DNA of 64,000 nucleotides from Desulforamulus aeronauticus DSM 10349 (GTDB taxonomy: Bacteria > Bacillota > Desulfotomaculia > Desulfotomaculales > Desulfotomaculaceae). Within the stretch, counting starts at the first letter, position 1; every line of letters begins with the position of its first letter. Below are positions 24,128 through 33,750 of this stretch, in pieces. The notes below the pieces were generated by a model that was not told the origin of the DNA, did no database searches, and saw nothing but the letters and a program-made list of their open reading frames with translations. The translations under genes were made by a program, and so were the position numbers. The DNA lies in contig NZ_FRAR01000006.1 in the NCBI RefSeq assembly GCF_900142375.1, positions 154,438 to 218,437 of the forward strand. The letters run 5' to 3'.

Positions 24128-26794
24128 TTAAGCCCTGGTAAAGAGCTGCCATAATTGCTCTGCTTGCGCAGTTAAATATGTTTTTTGGAAACGCAGTGCT
24201 TCTTCTTTTGTATGTAAAGCCCATTGATAGGTTTGAGAGTTCTTTAAATCAGATCTGATACTAAGATCGATGCTAAAAGAATAAACATTTCCCCGGGTGC
24301 TATATTCTATAATTCCCAGTTCCCGGAAAATCGCCAAAGCAATTTCCACCGTATGGCTAGCAGCTTTTGGGGAAAAAGTCCTTACGTAACGGCACAATTC
24401 TTCCAGTGTAGCCTGCCCCTTACCCTGGGAATCAATTTTCTTTTTAAGCAGTTTAAATAATTCACCGAGCAATTCTCGTTCTGGAGCCAGAGCTTGCAAC
24501 TTATCACAGGCATCTGCAACCTGGGCTGGCCCTCCCAACAACACAAGCTTAGTCTGTCCCGGATTCTTAAGCACACATTCCTCCGGCTGGTAAGGCAGAT
24601 AAAAAAGAATTACTTGCTCAAATAGATGATAATCACAGGGTGCCGGAGAGGTAGAAACCAAAATCTGCACTTGTCCGTTTTGGATAAACTCTACTAATTG
24701 CTTAGATTCTTGCATCCCTAGCAGGGGATGATAAACAGTTATTCTATCCATACCAGCAAAGGCTGTCTGGTTGAGTAGTGTAGCAATCTGAATAGCTTGG
24801 GCTGTACTTTCCACCAGAATTAGGCTGGACTTCTGACGATTTAACACATGCTTCAATTGTGCCATTCGGTCGGGACAATCCCTAAAATCCTCAATTTCAA
24901 TATTTGCCTCAATAGTAGCACGATCACTAGGTGTTAGACAAACATTTTCGGACCGTTGATACAGAGTAAGAATACCCCACGGCACCAGACTTCTTAGAAT
25001 CTCTTGATCCGGCAATTGTAATGATCTGGTAAAGAGCTGGTACAGTTCCTGAGAAGATCCTATTTCCTCCTGTAAGGTATCAACTTTTCCGACTTCTTTA
25101 AATTCCTTCACTTCCAGTTGAACTGAGGATCGTCCATTCCAAACATTAATAGACGGCATAAAGGCCATGTCTATGGTATCATGGGTGGCCAGCATCTCAC
25201 TGTAAGAAGCCAGGTTAAAACCAATGCCATCCATGATAATTTGATCCTCCCGCACTCTCATCTTTAGATGGCCGCCGTTTTTACCTACTTCCCGGCAATT
25301 CAATACCGTAGCTTCGCAGCATCCTAAGATAGGTCCGGGATTGGCCTGGCCAAAGGGAGACAACTGATCCAGTTCCTGAACCGTATCTAAGGACAACTCG
25401 GTTAAATTCACCAGGGCATCCAAATCAAGGTTTGGTGTTAGGTGTTCCTCCGTTAAAATCTCCCCAGCCAGTCGGTTTACAGCGTGCCGAAAACCGATAA
25501 TTTGATCTTCTTGAATACTAAACCCTGCAGCCATAGCATGACCACCAAACTGGTCAAAGTACTCCTGACAGCTAACCATCGCCTGATATAAATTAAAGCC
25601 CGGTATACTTCGAGCGGAACCCTTTCCCTTGCCCTCTTCTATACTAATCATAAAAACCGGGCGATAAAAACGATCCACCAGCCTGGAGGCTACAATGCCG
25701 ATTACCCCAGGATGCCAATGAGTAGAAGATAACACCAGCACCTTGGCGTTCGCTAATTCGGGATCAGCTTCCACCAGGGCCAAGGCCTCAGCCAATACCC
25801 CTGCCTCCACCTGTTGTCTTTCTTGGTTTCCCCGATTTAAGTCTTCGGCCAATTGCTCAGCCACTGCCGGATCAGGGGTTAACAGAAGTTCTACCCCCAA
25901 AGAGGCATCGCCCATTCTACCAGCAGCATTTAACCGGGGTGCCAAACCAAAACCAAGTTCCCGGGTACCCATACCTTCTGTCTTAATGCCACCTATTTTA
26001 ATAAGAGCCTGTAAGCCAGGTCGCCTAGTGTTGGCCATTTTGGCTAAACCGTGTTTTACCAGAATACGATTTTCTCCCTGTAAGGGGACAATATCTGCTA
26101 CAGTACCCAAACAAACCAAATCTAAATACTCTTCCCAATCATGTTGGTCTAAACCGACCTTTTGGTACAAAGCTTGTATCAGCTTAAGGGCCACACCAAC
26201 CCCGGCCAGCTCCTTAAAGGGATACGTGCAGTCCTGCCTTTTCGGGTTAATCACTGCCACAGCGTCAGGTAAACAGGTTGGGGGTTCGTGGTGATCTGTA
26301 ATCACCATATCCAACCCCAGCGCCCTAGCTGCAGCCACTTCTTCAGTTCCACTAATGCCACAATCCACAGTGACCACTAGAGAAATCCCTTGTTCCGAAG
26401 CCCTTGTCAGAGCATCTTTATTGAGGCCGTAACCTTCCTCCAAACGAAGAGGTATAAAATAATCCACCCGACAACCTATTTTCCGCAAGGCCAGCACCAA
26501 AACACTGGTACCGGTGATCCCATCAACATCATAGTCACCGTATACCAGAATTTGCTCACCCTTATCTTTGGCTGCCAAAACCCGATCTACGGCTTTTTCC
26601 ATGTCCTTCATCAGCCACGGGTTGAACATTCTGCCCAGTTCACTGCCTAAAAAGTCCCTGGCTTGATCAACTGTATATATTCCCCGGTTAATTAGCAACT
26701 GAGCAAGTACCTTAGAAATACTCACTTCCCAGGAAAGAATCTGTTGTAAAGCAGGATTCGGCGCTTTTACACGCCACATCTTTGGTCTACGCAT
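24128..26794 (-). CDS. recJ: Single-stranded-DNA exonuclease RecJ
   Basis: An 888-residue 5'-3' ssDNA exonuclease. DHH motifs are clear: VYGDYDVDGITG, VTVDCGISG, VITDHHEP, CLGTVADIVP and LNAAGRMGD, followed by DHHA1 (FGGHAMAAGFS) and an OB domain around residues 480-560. The C-terminal ~330 residues are an extra domain, as in B. subtilis RecJ. It contains helicase-like stretches (ILVESTAQAIQIATLL, ILVSTSPAPCDYHLFEQVIL) but no Walker A motif. The ATG has GGGGG. First gene of a recJ-apt-rel-dtd run. Confidence 0.95.
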   Translation of the reverse strand: MRRPKMWRVKAPNPALQQILSWEVSISKVLAQLLINRGIYTVDQARDFLGSELGRMFNPWLMKDMEKAVDRVLAAKDKGEQILVYGDYDVDGITGTSVLVLALRKIGCRVDYFIPLRLEEGYGLNKDALTRASEQGISLVVTVDCGISGTEEVAAARALGLDMVITDHHEPPTCLPDAVAVINPKRQDCTYPFKELAGVGVALKLIQALYQKVGLDQHDWEEYLDLVCLGTVADIVPLQGENRILVKHGLAKMANTRRPGLQALIKIGGIKTEGMGTRELGFGLAPRLNAAGRMGDASLGVELLLTPDPAVAEQLAEDLNRGNQERQQVEAGVLAEALALVEADPELANAKVLVLSSTHWHPGVIGIVASRLVDRFYRPVFMISIEEGKGKGSARSIPGFNLYQAMVSCQEYFDQFGGHAMAAGFSIQEDQIIGFRHAVNRLAGEILTEEHLTPNLDLDALVNLTELSLDTVQELDQLSPFGQANPGPILGCCEATVLNCREVGKNGGHLKMRVREDQIIMDGIGFNLASYSEMLATHDTIDMAFMPSINVWNGRSSVQLEVKEFKEVGKVDTLQEEIGSSQELYQLFTRSLQLPDQEILRSLVPWGILTLYQRSENVCLTPSDRATIEANIEIEDFRDCPDRMAQLKHVLNRQKSSLILVESTAQAIQIATLLNQTAFAGMDRITVYHPLLGMQESKQLVEFIQNGQVQILVSTSPAPCDYHLFEQVILFYLPYQPEECVLKNPGQTKLVLLGGPAQVADACDKLQALAPERELLGELFKLLKKKIDSQGKGQATLEELCRYVRTFSPKAASHTVEIALAIFRELGIIEYSTRGNVYSFSIDLSIRSDLKNSQTYQWALHTKEEALRFQKTYLTAQAEQLWQLFTRA

Positions 26795-26986
26795 GTATAT
26801 CCCCCGGTTATTTCCACTAAATTATAGTTTAAATTATAAAGCAGCAATCCCCCCAGGTAAAGGAAAACACCAGAAACCCAATACGGTAAGAAATAAAAAA
26901 TTTTGCAAACTAACGAATAAACACTTACTATTTTGTCAATAATCTTACTAATATCAACTAGTTTCTTAGCAAAGGGGTTGTAATTA

Positions 26987-27262
26987 ATGAAAGAATTGAC
27001 CATGTCACAATATTTTAAGGAAGTGAATAATCGACTGCCTGTAGAAGCAGAACGAGTGCTCAGGGCACTCATTGATGAAGGTAAGATGAACAAAGAAGAG
27101 CTGTCCTTAACGGCCAAGGTAAAACGAGCTGTACTGGATCATGTGGTCATGCAGCTATTTGCCCTCGGCCTGGTAGAAGTTACTTCCGAAGGAAAGAGTA
27201 AAATCTGCTCCTTAACCAAACTTGGCGAAGACTATCTGCATTTAATGAAAGAAGCTATTTAA
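26987..27262 (+). CDS. Small winged-helix-like protein, unknown function
   Basis: A 91-residue protein with a winged-helix pattern: helices PVEAERVLRALIDEGKMNKE and KVKRAVLDHVVMQLFALGLV, then a short wing (VEVTSEGKSKICSLTKLGED). This resembles the DNA-binding domain of MarR/ArsR-like proteins without an effector part, but I cannot assign a family. The ATG has AAGGGG upstream, and the gene ends at a terminator (27275..27305). It is divergent from recJ. Confidence 0.7.
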   Translation: MKELTMSQYFKEVNNRLPVEAERVLRALIDEGKMNKEELSLTAKVKRAVLDHVVMQLFALGLVEVTSEGKSKICSLTKLGEDYLHLMKEAI

Positions 27263-27274
27263 GTAGTAAGATGG

Positions 27275-27305
27275 AAAGCCCTGCTAGAGTTCTAGTGGGG
27301 TTTTC
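27275..27305 (+). terminator. Terminator of the winged-helix gene
   Basis: AAAGCCC..CTAGA-GT-TCTAG..GGGGTTTTC: imperfect hairpin followed by four T, 13 bases after the stop codon. Confidence 0.6.
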
Positions 27306-27351
27306 TGCTTATAGGCCACTACCGATTCAGTCGCCGTTTGCTTTCATGTTG

Positions 27352-27382
27352 AAAGCCCCACCGAATAGGGTAGGGCTTTTAA
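27352..27382 (-). terminator. Terminator of the amino-acid ABC transporter operon
   Basis: Hairpin AAAGCCCTACC..GGTGGGGCTTT read on the minus strand, directly after the ATPase stop codon; its mirror on the plus strand ends in TTTTAAT. Confidence 0.65.
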
Positions 27383-27384
27383 TA

Positions 27385-28107
27385 TTAGAGAATTTTATTT
27401 AAAAATGCTCGGGTTCGCTCATTTTTGGGGTTACCAAAAATTTGCTCCGGTGTTCCTTCTTCAACGACCCTACCTTCATCAATGAACAGTACCCGATCAC
27501 CAACCTCACGGGCAAAGCCCATTTCGTGGGTCACAACCACCATCGTCATGCCTTCCCGGGCCAGATCTTTCATAACGGTAAGCACTTCACCCACCATTTC
27601 GGGATCAAGTGCAGAAGTAGGTTCATCAAATAACATCACCTTGGGTTTCATGGCCAAAGCTCTGGCAATGGCTACCCGCTGCTGCTGGCCCCCAGAAAGT
27701 TGATCTGGATAGGAAGTTTCCTTATCGGACAAACCCACCTTGGCCAACAAATCCTTAGCGATGGCATTAGCTTCCTGTAAAGATATGCCCTTAACCTTGA
27801 GGGGAGACAACGTAATGTTCTCTAGAGCTGTTTTATGAGGGAACAAATTGAATCGTTGAAACACCATGCCCACATTTTGACGAATTCTATTGATGTCAGA
27901 GGTCTTGTCCGTTACACACATACCATCAATGGTAATCACCCCTGATGTGGGTTCCTCAAGTAGATTTAAACAGCGCAGAAAGGTACTTTTACCGGAACCT
28001 GAGGGTCCGATAATAACGACAACCTCCTGCTCCCTTACTTGTAAATCAATACCCTGGAGGACCTGTAATTGGCCAAAGGCTTTGTGCACATTGTTAGCTA
28101 CGATCAC
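27385..28107 (-). CDS. glnQ: Polar amino-acid ABC transporter, ATP-binding protein (GlnQ-like)
   Basis: A 240-residue ATPase. Walker A is GPSGSGKST near residue 37, the signature [15 protein letters not shown], Walker [16 protein letters not shown], and the H-loop VTHEMGFA. These and the overall length place it in the PAAT (glutamine/arginine/cystine) importer group. Start chosen at GTG 28107 behind AGGAGG; a longer frame has no site. It overlaps the permease gene by 14 bases. Which amino acid is carried cannot be told from sequence. Confidence 0.92.
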   Translation of the reverse strand: MIVANNVHKAFGQLQVLQGIDLQVREQEVVVIIGPSGSGKSTFLRCLNLLEEPTSGVITIDGMCVTDKTSDINRIRQNVGMVFQRFNLFPHKTALENITLSPLKVKGISLQEANAIAKDLLAKVGLSDKETSYPDQLSGGQQQRVAIARALAMKPKVMLFDEPTSALDPEMVGEVLTVMKDLAREGMTMVVVTHEMGFAREVGDRVLFIDEGRVVEEGTPEQIFGNPKNERTRAFLNKIL

Positions 28108-28759
28108 CGGCCTGCAGCCTCCTTTCCATGCGGTTAACAAAGAATTCGGAGATAAGAACGGTCATAATAATATAGAAAATTGCCACTAGGAACCAAATTT
28201 CAATGGCAGTATAGGTGGTGGAAATAATCAGCTGCCCAGAACGGGTCAATTCTATTAATCCGATAACAGACACCAGAGAAGTATCCTTCATCATGGCAAT
28301 AAATTCATTACCCAAAGGAGGAATAACTCGCTTAAAAGCCTGGGGTAAAATCACATACCGCATCGCCTGGATATGGTTCATGCCCAAGGAACGGGCTGCT
28401 TCCATTTGCCCCCGCTCAATGGACTGTATACCCGCTCGGAAGATTTCGGCACAGTAGGCACCACTATTTAAACTCAATACCGCCACTGAAGTCCAAAATT
28501 GATCCATGGGATGTCCCACCAACTTAGGCAAACCAAAGTACACCAAAAAGATTTGCACCAAGAGCGGTGAGCCCCGGAAAAACTCCACATAGATAACGGA
28601 AGGAATTTTGATCAGCGGCATGCGGCTCATCTTACCCAAAGCCACAATCAAACCAATAACACAGCCAAATAATACCGCCAAAATTGTTAATTCTATGGTT
28701 AGCCTGAGGCCTACTAATAGTACCGGAAAAGCCTCCTGCCAAATTTCAAGCACATACAC
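28094..28759 (-). CDS. glnP: Polar amino-acid ABC transporter, permease (GlnP/HisM-like)
   Basis: A membrane protein of about 221 residues with five membrane segments and the EAA loop for the ATPase ([22 protein letters not shown]), of the HEQRY/GlnP type. An N-terminal [19 protein letters not shown] segment is the first conserved helix pair. Start chosen at GTG 28759 behind AGGTGGTGA; an upstream ATG at 28804 is also in frame. It lies between the binding-protein and ATPase genes. Confidence 0.9.
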   Translation of the reverse strand: MYVLEIWQEAFPVLLVGLRLTIELTILAVLFGCVIGLIVALGKMSRMPLIKIPSVIYVEFFRGSPLLVQIFLVYFGLPKLVGHPMDQFWTSVAVLSLNSGAYCAEIFRAGIQSIERGQMEAARSLGMNHIQAMRYVILPQAFKRVIPPLGNEFIAMMKDTSLVSVIGLIELTRSGQLIISTTYTAIEIWFLVAIFYIIMTVLISEFFVNRMERRLQAGDRS

Positions 28760-28856
28760 ATGATCACCACCTAATTGAGTTAATCGCAAAAATATGCGTA
28801 ACATTGAATGTTACGCATACTCTATTGTACATGATATCGGGTTGTCAGTCGACCCT

Positions 28857-29666
28857 CTATTTAGGTTCTTCACCAAACCACTTCTTGTAAATCTCACCGT
28901 ACTTGCCATTCTCTTTTAGCGTTTTGAGAGCGGTGTTAATCTTCTCTAAGGTCTCTGTTTTTTCCTTGGGAACAGCAATACCGTATTCTTCGGCAGAGAG
29001 GATTTCACCCACCATTTTAACATCTTTATTCCCTTGTTGGATAAAGTAAGCAGTTACCGGATAATCCATCACCACTGCATCAACGGCGCCATTTTTCAGT
29101 TCTAACATGGCCTGGTCACTACTGGTGAAATAGGTGATTTTATCTTTGCTGGTAGCTTTCTCAGCATGCAAGGCGCCAGTGGTACCACTCTGAACAGCAA
29201 TTTTCTTACCCTGCAGCTCATCAAAATTTTTAATTTGGTTATTCTTTTCCTGAACAGCTACCACTAAACCGGATTTGTAGTAGGGCTCACTAAAGTTAAC
29301 AATCTTTTTACGGTCTTCGGTAATCGTCATGCCAGAGATTACGGCATCAATTTGATTGGTCTGCAGAGCAGCAATTAAACCGTCAAAGCCCATGCTGCGA
29401 AAATCAAGCTCATAGCCTGCTTCTTCACAGATAGCTTGGATTAATTCCACATCAAAACCGGTGTACTTGCCGGTAGCCGGATCGGTGAACTCAAAGGGCG
29501 CAAAGGTAGCATCAGCACCCACAACCAACTTCGTTTTGGCAACGTCTTGTTTTCCTGTTTCCTTAGCAGGTTCCTTAGGGGCTTCCTTGCCACCACAACC
29601 TACTGCAGCCACTGCCAGGGATAACAACATCAAGGCCAGCAGGGCAAATTTGACAGCCTTTTTCAC
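28857..29666 (-). CDS. Polar amino-acid ABC transporter, substrate-binding lipoprotein
   Basis: A 269-residue family 3 extracellular solute-binding protein. The signal peptide ends in a lipobox (AVAAVGC), so the mature protein should be lipid-anchored at Cys24. Conserved segments are FAPFEFTD, GFDVELIQAICEEAG, GLIAALQTNQIDAVISGMTIT and VQSGTTG. A lysine/glutamate-rich spacer follows the lipid Cys. The GTG start follows AAGGAGGAG. The ligand is a polar amino acid of unknown identity. It heads the binding protein-permease-ATPase operon. Confidence 0.93.
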   Translation of the reverse strand: MKKAVKFALLALMLLSLAVAAVGCGGKEAPKEPAKETGKQDVAKTKLVVGADATFAPFEFTDPATGKYTGFDVELIQAICEEAGYELDFRSMGFDGLIAALQTNQIDAVISGMTITEDRKKIVNFSEPYYKSGLVVAVQEKNNQIKNFDELQGKKIAVQSGTTGALHAEKATSKDKITYFTSSDQAMLELKNGAVDAVVMDYPVTAYFIQQGNKDVKMVGEILSAEEYGIAVPKEKTETLEKINTALKTLKENGKYGEIYKKWFGEEPK

Positions 29667-29917
29667 AGAATCTCCTCCTTAAAATAATAATCATGATTGC
29701 AGTACAACCTGTGCAAAAAATTGCCATTACCGTATAATTACTTAATGCAATTTATAATTTTAAATTCGCCCCAGGTCAACAAATTCCTCCCCCATATTTA
29801 ATAAATTTTACGAAAAATATGTCCAAACTCCTTTGTACAAGGTTTGACACCTAAACCATTCGGTGAGAAAATAAACGGGTGTATTGCTCACGAACGGGTG
29901 AAGGTGGTTGTTCCTGT

Positions 29918-30814
29918 ATGACTAGATTGAAACAAATACAAGCGGACCTGGCTCTGCTCGGGGTAACCTTTATCTGGGGGGTTACCTTTGTAGTAGTACA
30001 GGATGCCCTATCTGGCATCGGTCCCTATTACTTTATTGGGATACGGTTTGCCATTGCTTTTGCTTTTTTAACTTTGCTTTACTGGCGACGCTTTGCCTTT
30101 TTAAATAAAGATACGCTAAAGGCGGGTTTCATCATCGGTGCTGTTCTGTTTGTCGGTTATGCCTTTCAGACCGTGGGCCTACAATATACCACAGCATCGA
30201 ATGCAGGATTTATCACTGGGCTGGCGGTGGTACTGGTGCCCCTTATTTCATCCCTCTTGTCCAAGAGGCTTCCCAAGACTACGGCCATCATCGGTATTAC
30301 TTGTGCCACCGTGGGTCTGGCTTTGCTTTCTCTCAATAATGATTTCGGAGTTAATTACGGCGATACTCTAACTTTCTTTTGTGCCCTTTCTTATGCAGGA
30401 CACATTCTCTTGGTGGGAAAATATGCTCCCCGGCATGACCCAGTGCTGTTAGCCGTCCTACAGATTGGTGTAGTGGCAGTCATCAGTTTGGCTTGTGGGG
30501 CAACCTGGGAAACCCTGCCAGCACAATTCACCAGACCGGTCTGGCTGGGCCTCTTAATCACCGCTATACCTGCCACCGCCTTGGCCTTCTTGATTCAGAA
30601 CTCAGTACAACGCCATACTTCCCCTACCCATACCGCCATCATCTTTATAATGGAACCGGTATTTGCCGCTGCTACCGGTTGGCTATGGGCTGGAGAAATC
30701 CTAACAGAGCGACAGTGGTTAGGTTGTCTGCTCATTCTTATAGGTATGCTGGTGGCAGAGCTAAAAGACAGTATCGAAGCACAACCCGGTAGCAAAGAAT
30801 TAAAGGGTGCCTAA
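29918..30814 (+). CDS. DMT-superfamily transporter (EamA family)
   Basis: A 298-residue protein with ten membrane segments arranged as two EamA repeats: ALLGVTFIWGVTFVVVQDAL opens the first and LTFFCALSYAGHILLVGKYA the second. AFLIQNSVQRHTSPTHTAII and EPVFAAATGWLWAGE are the typical C-terminal signature. These are proton-linked exporters of amino acids or metabolites; the substrate is unknown. Start chosen at ATG 29918 with GAAGGTGG upstream. A promoter (TTGACA 29844..29849, N17, GAAAAT) precedes it. It is divergent from the amino-acid importer. Confidence 0.9.
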   Translation: MTRLKQIQADLALLGVTFIWGVTFVVVQDALSGIGPYYFIGIRFAIAFAFLTLLYWRRFAFLNKDTLKAGFIIGAVLFVGYAFQTVGLQYTTASNAGFITGLAVVLVPLISSLLSKRLPKTTAIIGITCATVGLALLSLNNDFGVNYGDTLTFFCALSYAGHILLVGKYAPRHDPVLLAVLQIGVVAVISLACGATWETLPAQFTRPVWLGLLITAIPATALAFLIQNSVQRHTSPTHTAIIFIMEPVFAAATGWLWAGEILTERQWLGCLLILIGMLVAELKDSIEAQPGSKELKGA

Positions 30815-31001
30815 AATTTTTTATTAACCGTATAATTATACACATAATCTCTCAATCAATATCTGTTTTTGACAAATCAACTTTTTAACAAATCAACAAA
30901 GGCTTTTATCCAGAAAGGAAAACGTCTTTGTAGAATAGAATTACTATATCACAGCGTTCGTTTGACTTCATTTAGAGGCTATAGCGAGGAGGTGACAATG
31001 C
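30815..31001. other. Short AT-rich intergenic stretch before the small ORF
   Basis: No gene seen. A TTGACA at about 30868 has no good -10 partner at 17 bases; TAGAAT near 30934 may be a -10 box for the small ORF. Confidence 0.3.
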
Positions 31002-31073
31002 GTGGAAGGAATTTTAATGTTGATTTATATCCTGTGCATGCCCTTTGTCATTTTAGCTGTAGATCGGGCTTAA
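31002..31073 (+). CDS. Candidate 23-residue single-pass membrane peptide
   Basis: GTG at 31002 lies nine bases after a strong GAGGAGG and opens VEGILMLIYILCMPFVILAV, ending DRA: one hydrophobic helix with an acidic N-terminus and a charged C-terminus. A terminator hairpin follows 11 bases after the stop. The alternative ATG at 30998 is in another frame and gives an unremarkable basic peptide. Small proteins like this are easily missed; conservation is needed to confirm it. Confidence 0.45.
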   Translation: MEGILMLIYILCMPFVILAVDRA

Positions 31074-31084
31074 TGTGAACTGCA

Positions 31085-31127
31085 TAAAAAAAGAGTGGCG
31101 CAAAACTACTTTGCGTCACTCTTTTTG
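31085..31127. terminator. Bidirectional terminator, near-copy of the aspS terminator
   Basis: AAAAAAAGAGTGGCGCAAAA followed by CTAC and TTTGCGTCACTCTTTTT. It can end transcripts from both strands: the candidate peptide gene (plus) and the CDF transporter (minus). Confidence 0.85.
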
Positions 31128-31159
31128 CTACAACATCGTTCATTGTGAACAGCCTCTTT

Positions 31160-32134
31160 TTATCGCTTCTCTTCATCCTTTATCGGACAAAGTGACAGTG
31201 GACAACCCTTGGATTGGCAGGGTGAAGTGCTGCAATTCGCCGTTTCCAGGAGCTCCTTTGCGGCTTCGCAGGGCTCACAGTGGATTAACACCTGAACCCC
31301 CGATAGTTCCCGTTCAATTTCTACTTCAATACTGTCACAGAGAAGATGGGCTGTGCCTACGGGAATATGTCGGGGTACCACTAAATGCAGATCCACATAG
31401 CGGTAAGGACCCGATTTGCGGGTGCGCAGACCGTGAAATTCCAGGAACTGATCCGAATGCCGCTGCAGTACCGTTTTAATGATCTCTTCTTCTTCTGGCG
31501 GCAAGCTAACATCCAGCATTACACCCATAGATTCTCTAATCAAATCAATGCTCGCTTTAATAATGAGCAGAGCCACCACTACGCCGATAATGGGATCTAG
31601 GATGGTATAGCCAGTTAGATATATGGCCCCTAAGCCGATAAGAACTCCCACTGAGGTATAAACATCTGTCCGCAGATGCCAGCCATCTGCCACCAGGGCT
31701 GGAGAATCGGTTTCTTTACCCACTTTAATTAATTTTTGTGATATGAAAAAATTGACAGTAGCTGAAATACCCATCACCAGCACACCCCAACCCAGGGATT
31801 CAATTTCTCCACCACCCCGCAATATCCGGGGTATGGCATGGATGAAAATACCCAGGGCTGCCAGCAATATGAGTATTGCCTCCAATATACCAGCCAGGTT
31901 TTCAAACTTACCATGACCGTAGGGGTGCTCTTTGTCTGCCGGCTTACCAGACTGGCGAACTGCCGCAAAGGCTATTACAGAGGCAATTAAATCTAAACCG
32001 GAGTGAACCGCTTCAGATATCACTCCCACAGAACCCATACTTAGCCCCGCCAGTAATTTTCCAGTGGTTAGACAGGTATTAGAAATGATGGACAGGCGCG
32101 CCACTTTTATTTTCGTCCCTTGAACATCGTTCAA
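31160..32134 (-). CDS. Cation diffusion facilitator metal transporter with Cys-rich tail
   Basis: A 324-residue CDF exporter for divalent metals (Zn, Fe, Mn or Co). Six membrane segments are visible; the metal-site helices carry SEAVHSGLDLIASVIAF (with HSxxD in TM2) and ADGWHLRTDVYTSVGVL (HxxxD in TM5). HPYGHGKFENLAG is the family signature. The C-terminal cytoplasmic domain ends with seven cysteines in about 35 residues (CEPCEAA, CSTSPCQSKGCPLSLC), which ordinary CDF proteins lack and which may bind metal. The start is TTG 32134 behind GGGAGGG. Confidence 0.9.
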   Translation of the reverse strand: MNDVQGTKIKVARLSIISNTCLTTGKLLAGLSMGSVGVISEAVHSGLDLIASVIAFAAVRQSGKPADKEHPYGHGKFENLAGILEAILILLAALGIFIHAIPRILRGGGEIESLGWGVLVMGISATVNFFISQKLIKVGKETDSPALVADGWHLRTDVYTSVGVLIGLGAIYLTGYTILDPIIGVVVALLIIKASIDLIRESMGVMLDVSLPPEEEEIIKTVLQRHSDQFLEFHGLRTRKSGPYRYVDLHLVVPRHIPVGTAHLLCDSIEVEIERELSGVQVLIHCEPCEAAKELLETANCSTSPCQSKGCPLSLCPIKDEEKR

Positions 32135-32155
32135 TGCCAGCCCTCCCTAATAAGA

Positions 32156-32204
32156 AATCCCGCGGGACCTCATCTTTGAGGATCAGATGAAGTCCCGCGG
32201 GATT
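32156..32204 (-). terminator. Strong terminator after the gcv operon
   Basis: AATCCCGCGGGAC and GTCCCGCGGGATT are perfect inverted arms, extended by TTCATCT/AGATGAG, followed on the minus strand by TTCTTATT. It lies about 90 bases past gcvPB. Confidence 0.8.
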
Positions 32205-32295
32205 ATCCGCTGCCTTAATGGCCCGGCCCTTTGCCTGACCGTCACAGTATATCATAGCTAAGCTTTTCCGAGCAACTGGCTGCCTGTCTCTTTTC

Positions 32296-33750
32296 TTATT
32301 CGGGAAGCCAGCCCAGCACAGGCTTACGAGCAGCTGTTACCTCGTCTAACCGTCGTACCGGTGTGGTATAGGGTGCTTGCTTTACCAGTTCAGGGTTTTC
32401 CTTGGCCTCTTCTAAAACTTTGATAAAATTATCAGCAAATTGATCCAAGGTTTCTTTACTCTCAGTCTCCGTTGGCTCTAGCATAATAGCTTCCTCCACA
32501 ATCAGGGGGAAGTAAACGGTGGGGGGATGATAGCCGTAATCCAGCAGGCGTTTCGCTATGTCCAAGGTTTTAACTCCCTGCTCTGTTAATTCTTGGGGAG
32601 GAGAGGCAACAAATTCGTGCATGCACACCCTTTGATAGGGGATTCTCACGTGCGTCGCTAACCTCTTCATAAGATAGTTGGCATTTAACACCGCATATTC
32701 GGACACTTCTTTTAAACCTCGACCACCTAAGGCACGCAGGTAGGTATAGGCCTTTACCACAACGGAAAAGTTACCATTGAAAGCCTTCACCCGACCAATA
32801 GACTGGGGGCGATTTTCATCCAGTTGATAATGTTCCCCTTCCTTGGTGACTACGGGCTTTGGCAAGAAGGGGGCTAAGGCTTCTTTAACCCCTACCGGTC
32901 CGGCACCAGGCCCGCCACCACCGTGGGGAGTAGCAAAGGTCTTATGCAAGTTTAAGTGAACTACATCAAAACCCATATCTCCCGGACGGGCATAACCCAT
33001 GACCGCATTTAAATTGGCCCCATCGTAATAGAGCAAACCACCTGCTGCGTGTACTAAATCAGCAATGGCCTTGATTTTATCTTCGAATAATCCCAGGGTG
33101 CTGGGGTTGGTTAGCATTAAGGCGGCCACATCAGGACCTATTACTTGTTTTAATGCCTCAATATCAACATTGCCCCGCTCATCGGACTTCACTTCCACCA
33201 CTTTAAATCCACAAAGAGCGGCAGTGGCAGGGTTGGTACCATGGGCAGAATCCGGTACGATAACTTTATTACGACTGGTTTCTCCTTTACTCTCCAAATA
33301 GGCCTTGATGGTTAACATGCCGGTCATTTCCCCATGGGCACCGGCTGCCGGTTGCAGGGTAAAGGCATCCATACCCGTAAGCTCAGCTAAATCCTGCTGG
33401 GTTTCGTACATGAGTTGTAAGGCACCTTGGACCAGCTCCTCGGGTTGGTAGGGATGCAAATTAGCAAACCCATCCAGTGCCGCCGCATCTTCGGCCACCT
33501 TGGGATTATACTTCATGGTGCAGGAACCCAGTGGATAAAAACCTACGTCCACACCAAAATTTAGGCGGGACAACCGTACAAAGTGACGGACAGCATCCAA
33601 CTCGCTAACTTCCGGTAAGGGGGCTTGCCGTTCCCGTAGATATGCCTCCGGTAAAAGTTGATCCAGGGATACCTCGGGTACGTCGTTGTCTGCAAAGGTT
33701 ACCCCCTGGCGTCCCGGGGAACCCAGTTCAAAGATTAATTTTTCGGTCAT
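32296..33750 (-). CDS. gcvPB: Glycine dehydrogenase (decarboxylating) subunit 2
   Basis: The 484-residue PLP-carrying half of the P protein of the glycine cleavage system. The PLP lysine is in [18 protein letters not shown] (about K273). [14 protein letters not shown] and [13 protein letters not shown] are other typical stretches. With GcvPA it decarboxylates glycine and passes the aminomethyl group to lipoylated GcvH. The ATG overlaps the gcvPA stop by four bases. Two-subunit P proteins are usual in Firmicutes. Confidence 0.97.
   Translation of the reverse strand: MTEKLIFELGSPGRQGVTFADNDVPEVSLDQLLPEAYLRERQAPLPEVSELDAVRHFVRLSRLNFGVDVGFYPLGSCTMKYNPKVAEDAAALDGFANLHPYQPEELVQGALQLMYETQQDLAELTGMDAFTLQPAAGAHGEMTGMLTIKAYLESKGETSRNKVIVPDSAHGTNPATAALCGFKVVEVKSDERGNVDIEALKQVIGPDVAALMLTNPSTLGLFEDKIKAIADLVHAAGGLLYYDGANLNAVMGYARPGDMGFDVVHLNLHKTFATPHGGGGPGAGPVGVKEALAPFLPKPVVTKEGEHYQLDENRPQSIGRVKAFNGNFSVVVKAYTYLRALGGRGLKEVSEYAVLNANYLMKRLATHVRIPYQRVCMHEFVASPPQELTEQGVKTLDIAKRLLDYGYHPPTVYFPLIVEEAIMLEPTETESKETLDQFADNFIKVLEEAKENPELVKQAPYTTPVRRLDEVTAARKPVLGWLPE

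Noticed and set aside
24128..25200. RecJ C-terminus as a fused helicase
   Set aside because: Helicase-like words are present but there is no Walker A motif, and Firmicutes RecJ proteins commonly carry a large C-terminal domain.
30869..31078. 69-residue plus-strand frame
   Set aside because: Composition is random-looking and it starts without a site; the better reading of its end is the 23-residue peptide frame at 31002.
32156..32204. GC-rich inverted repeat as a mobile-element end
   Set aside because: Its place directly after gcvPB and hairpin form fit a terminator better.
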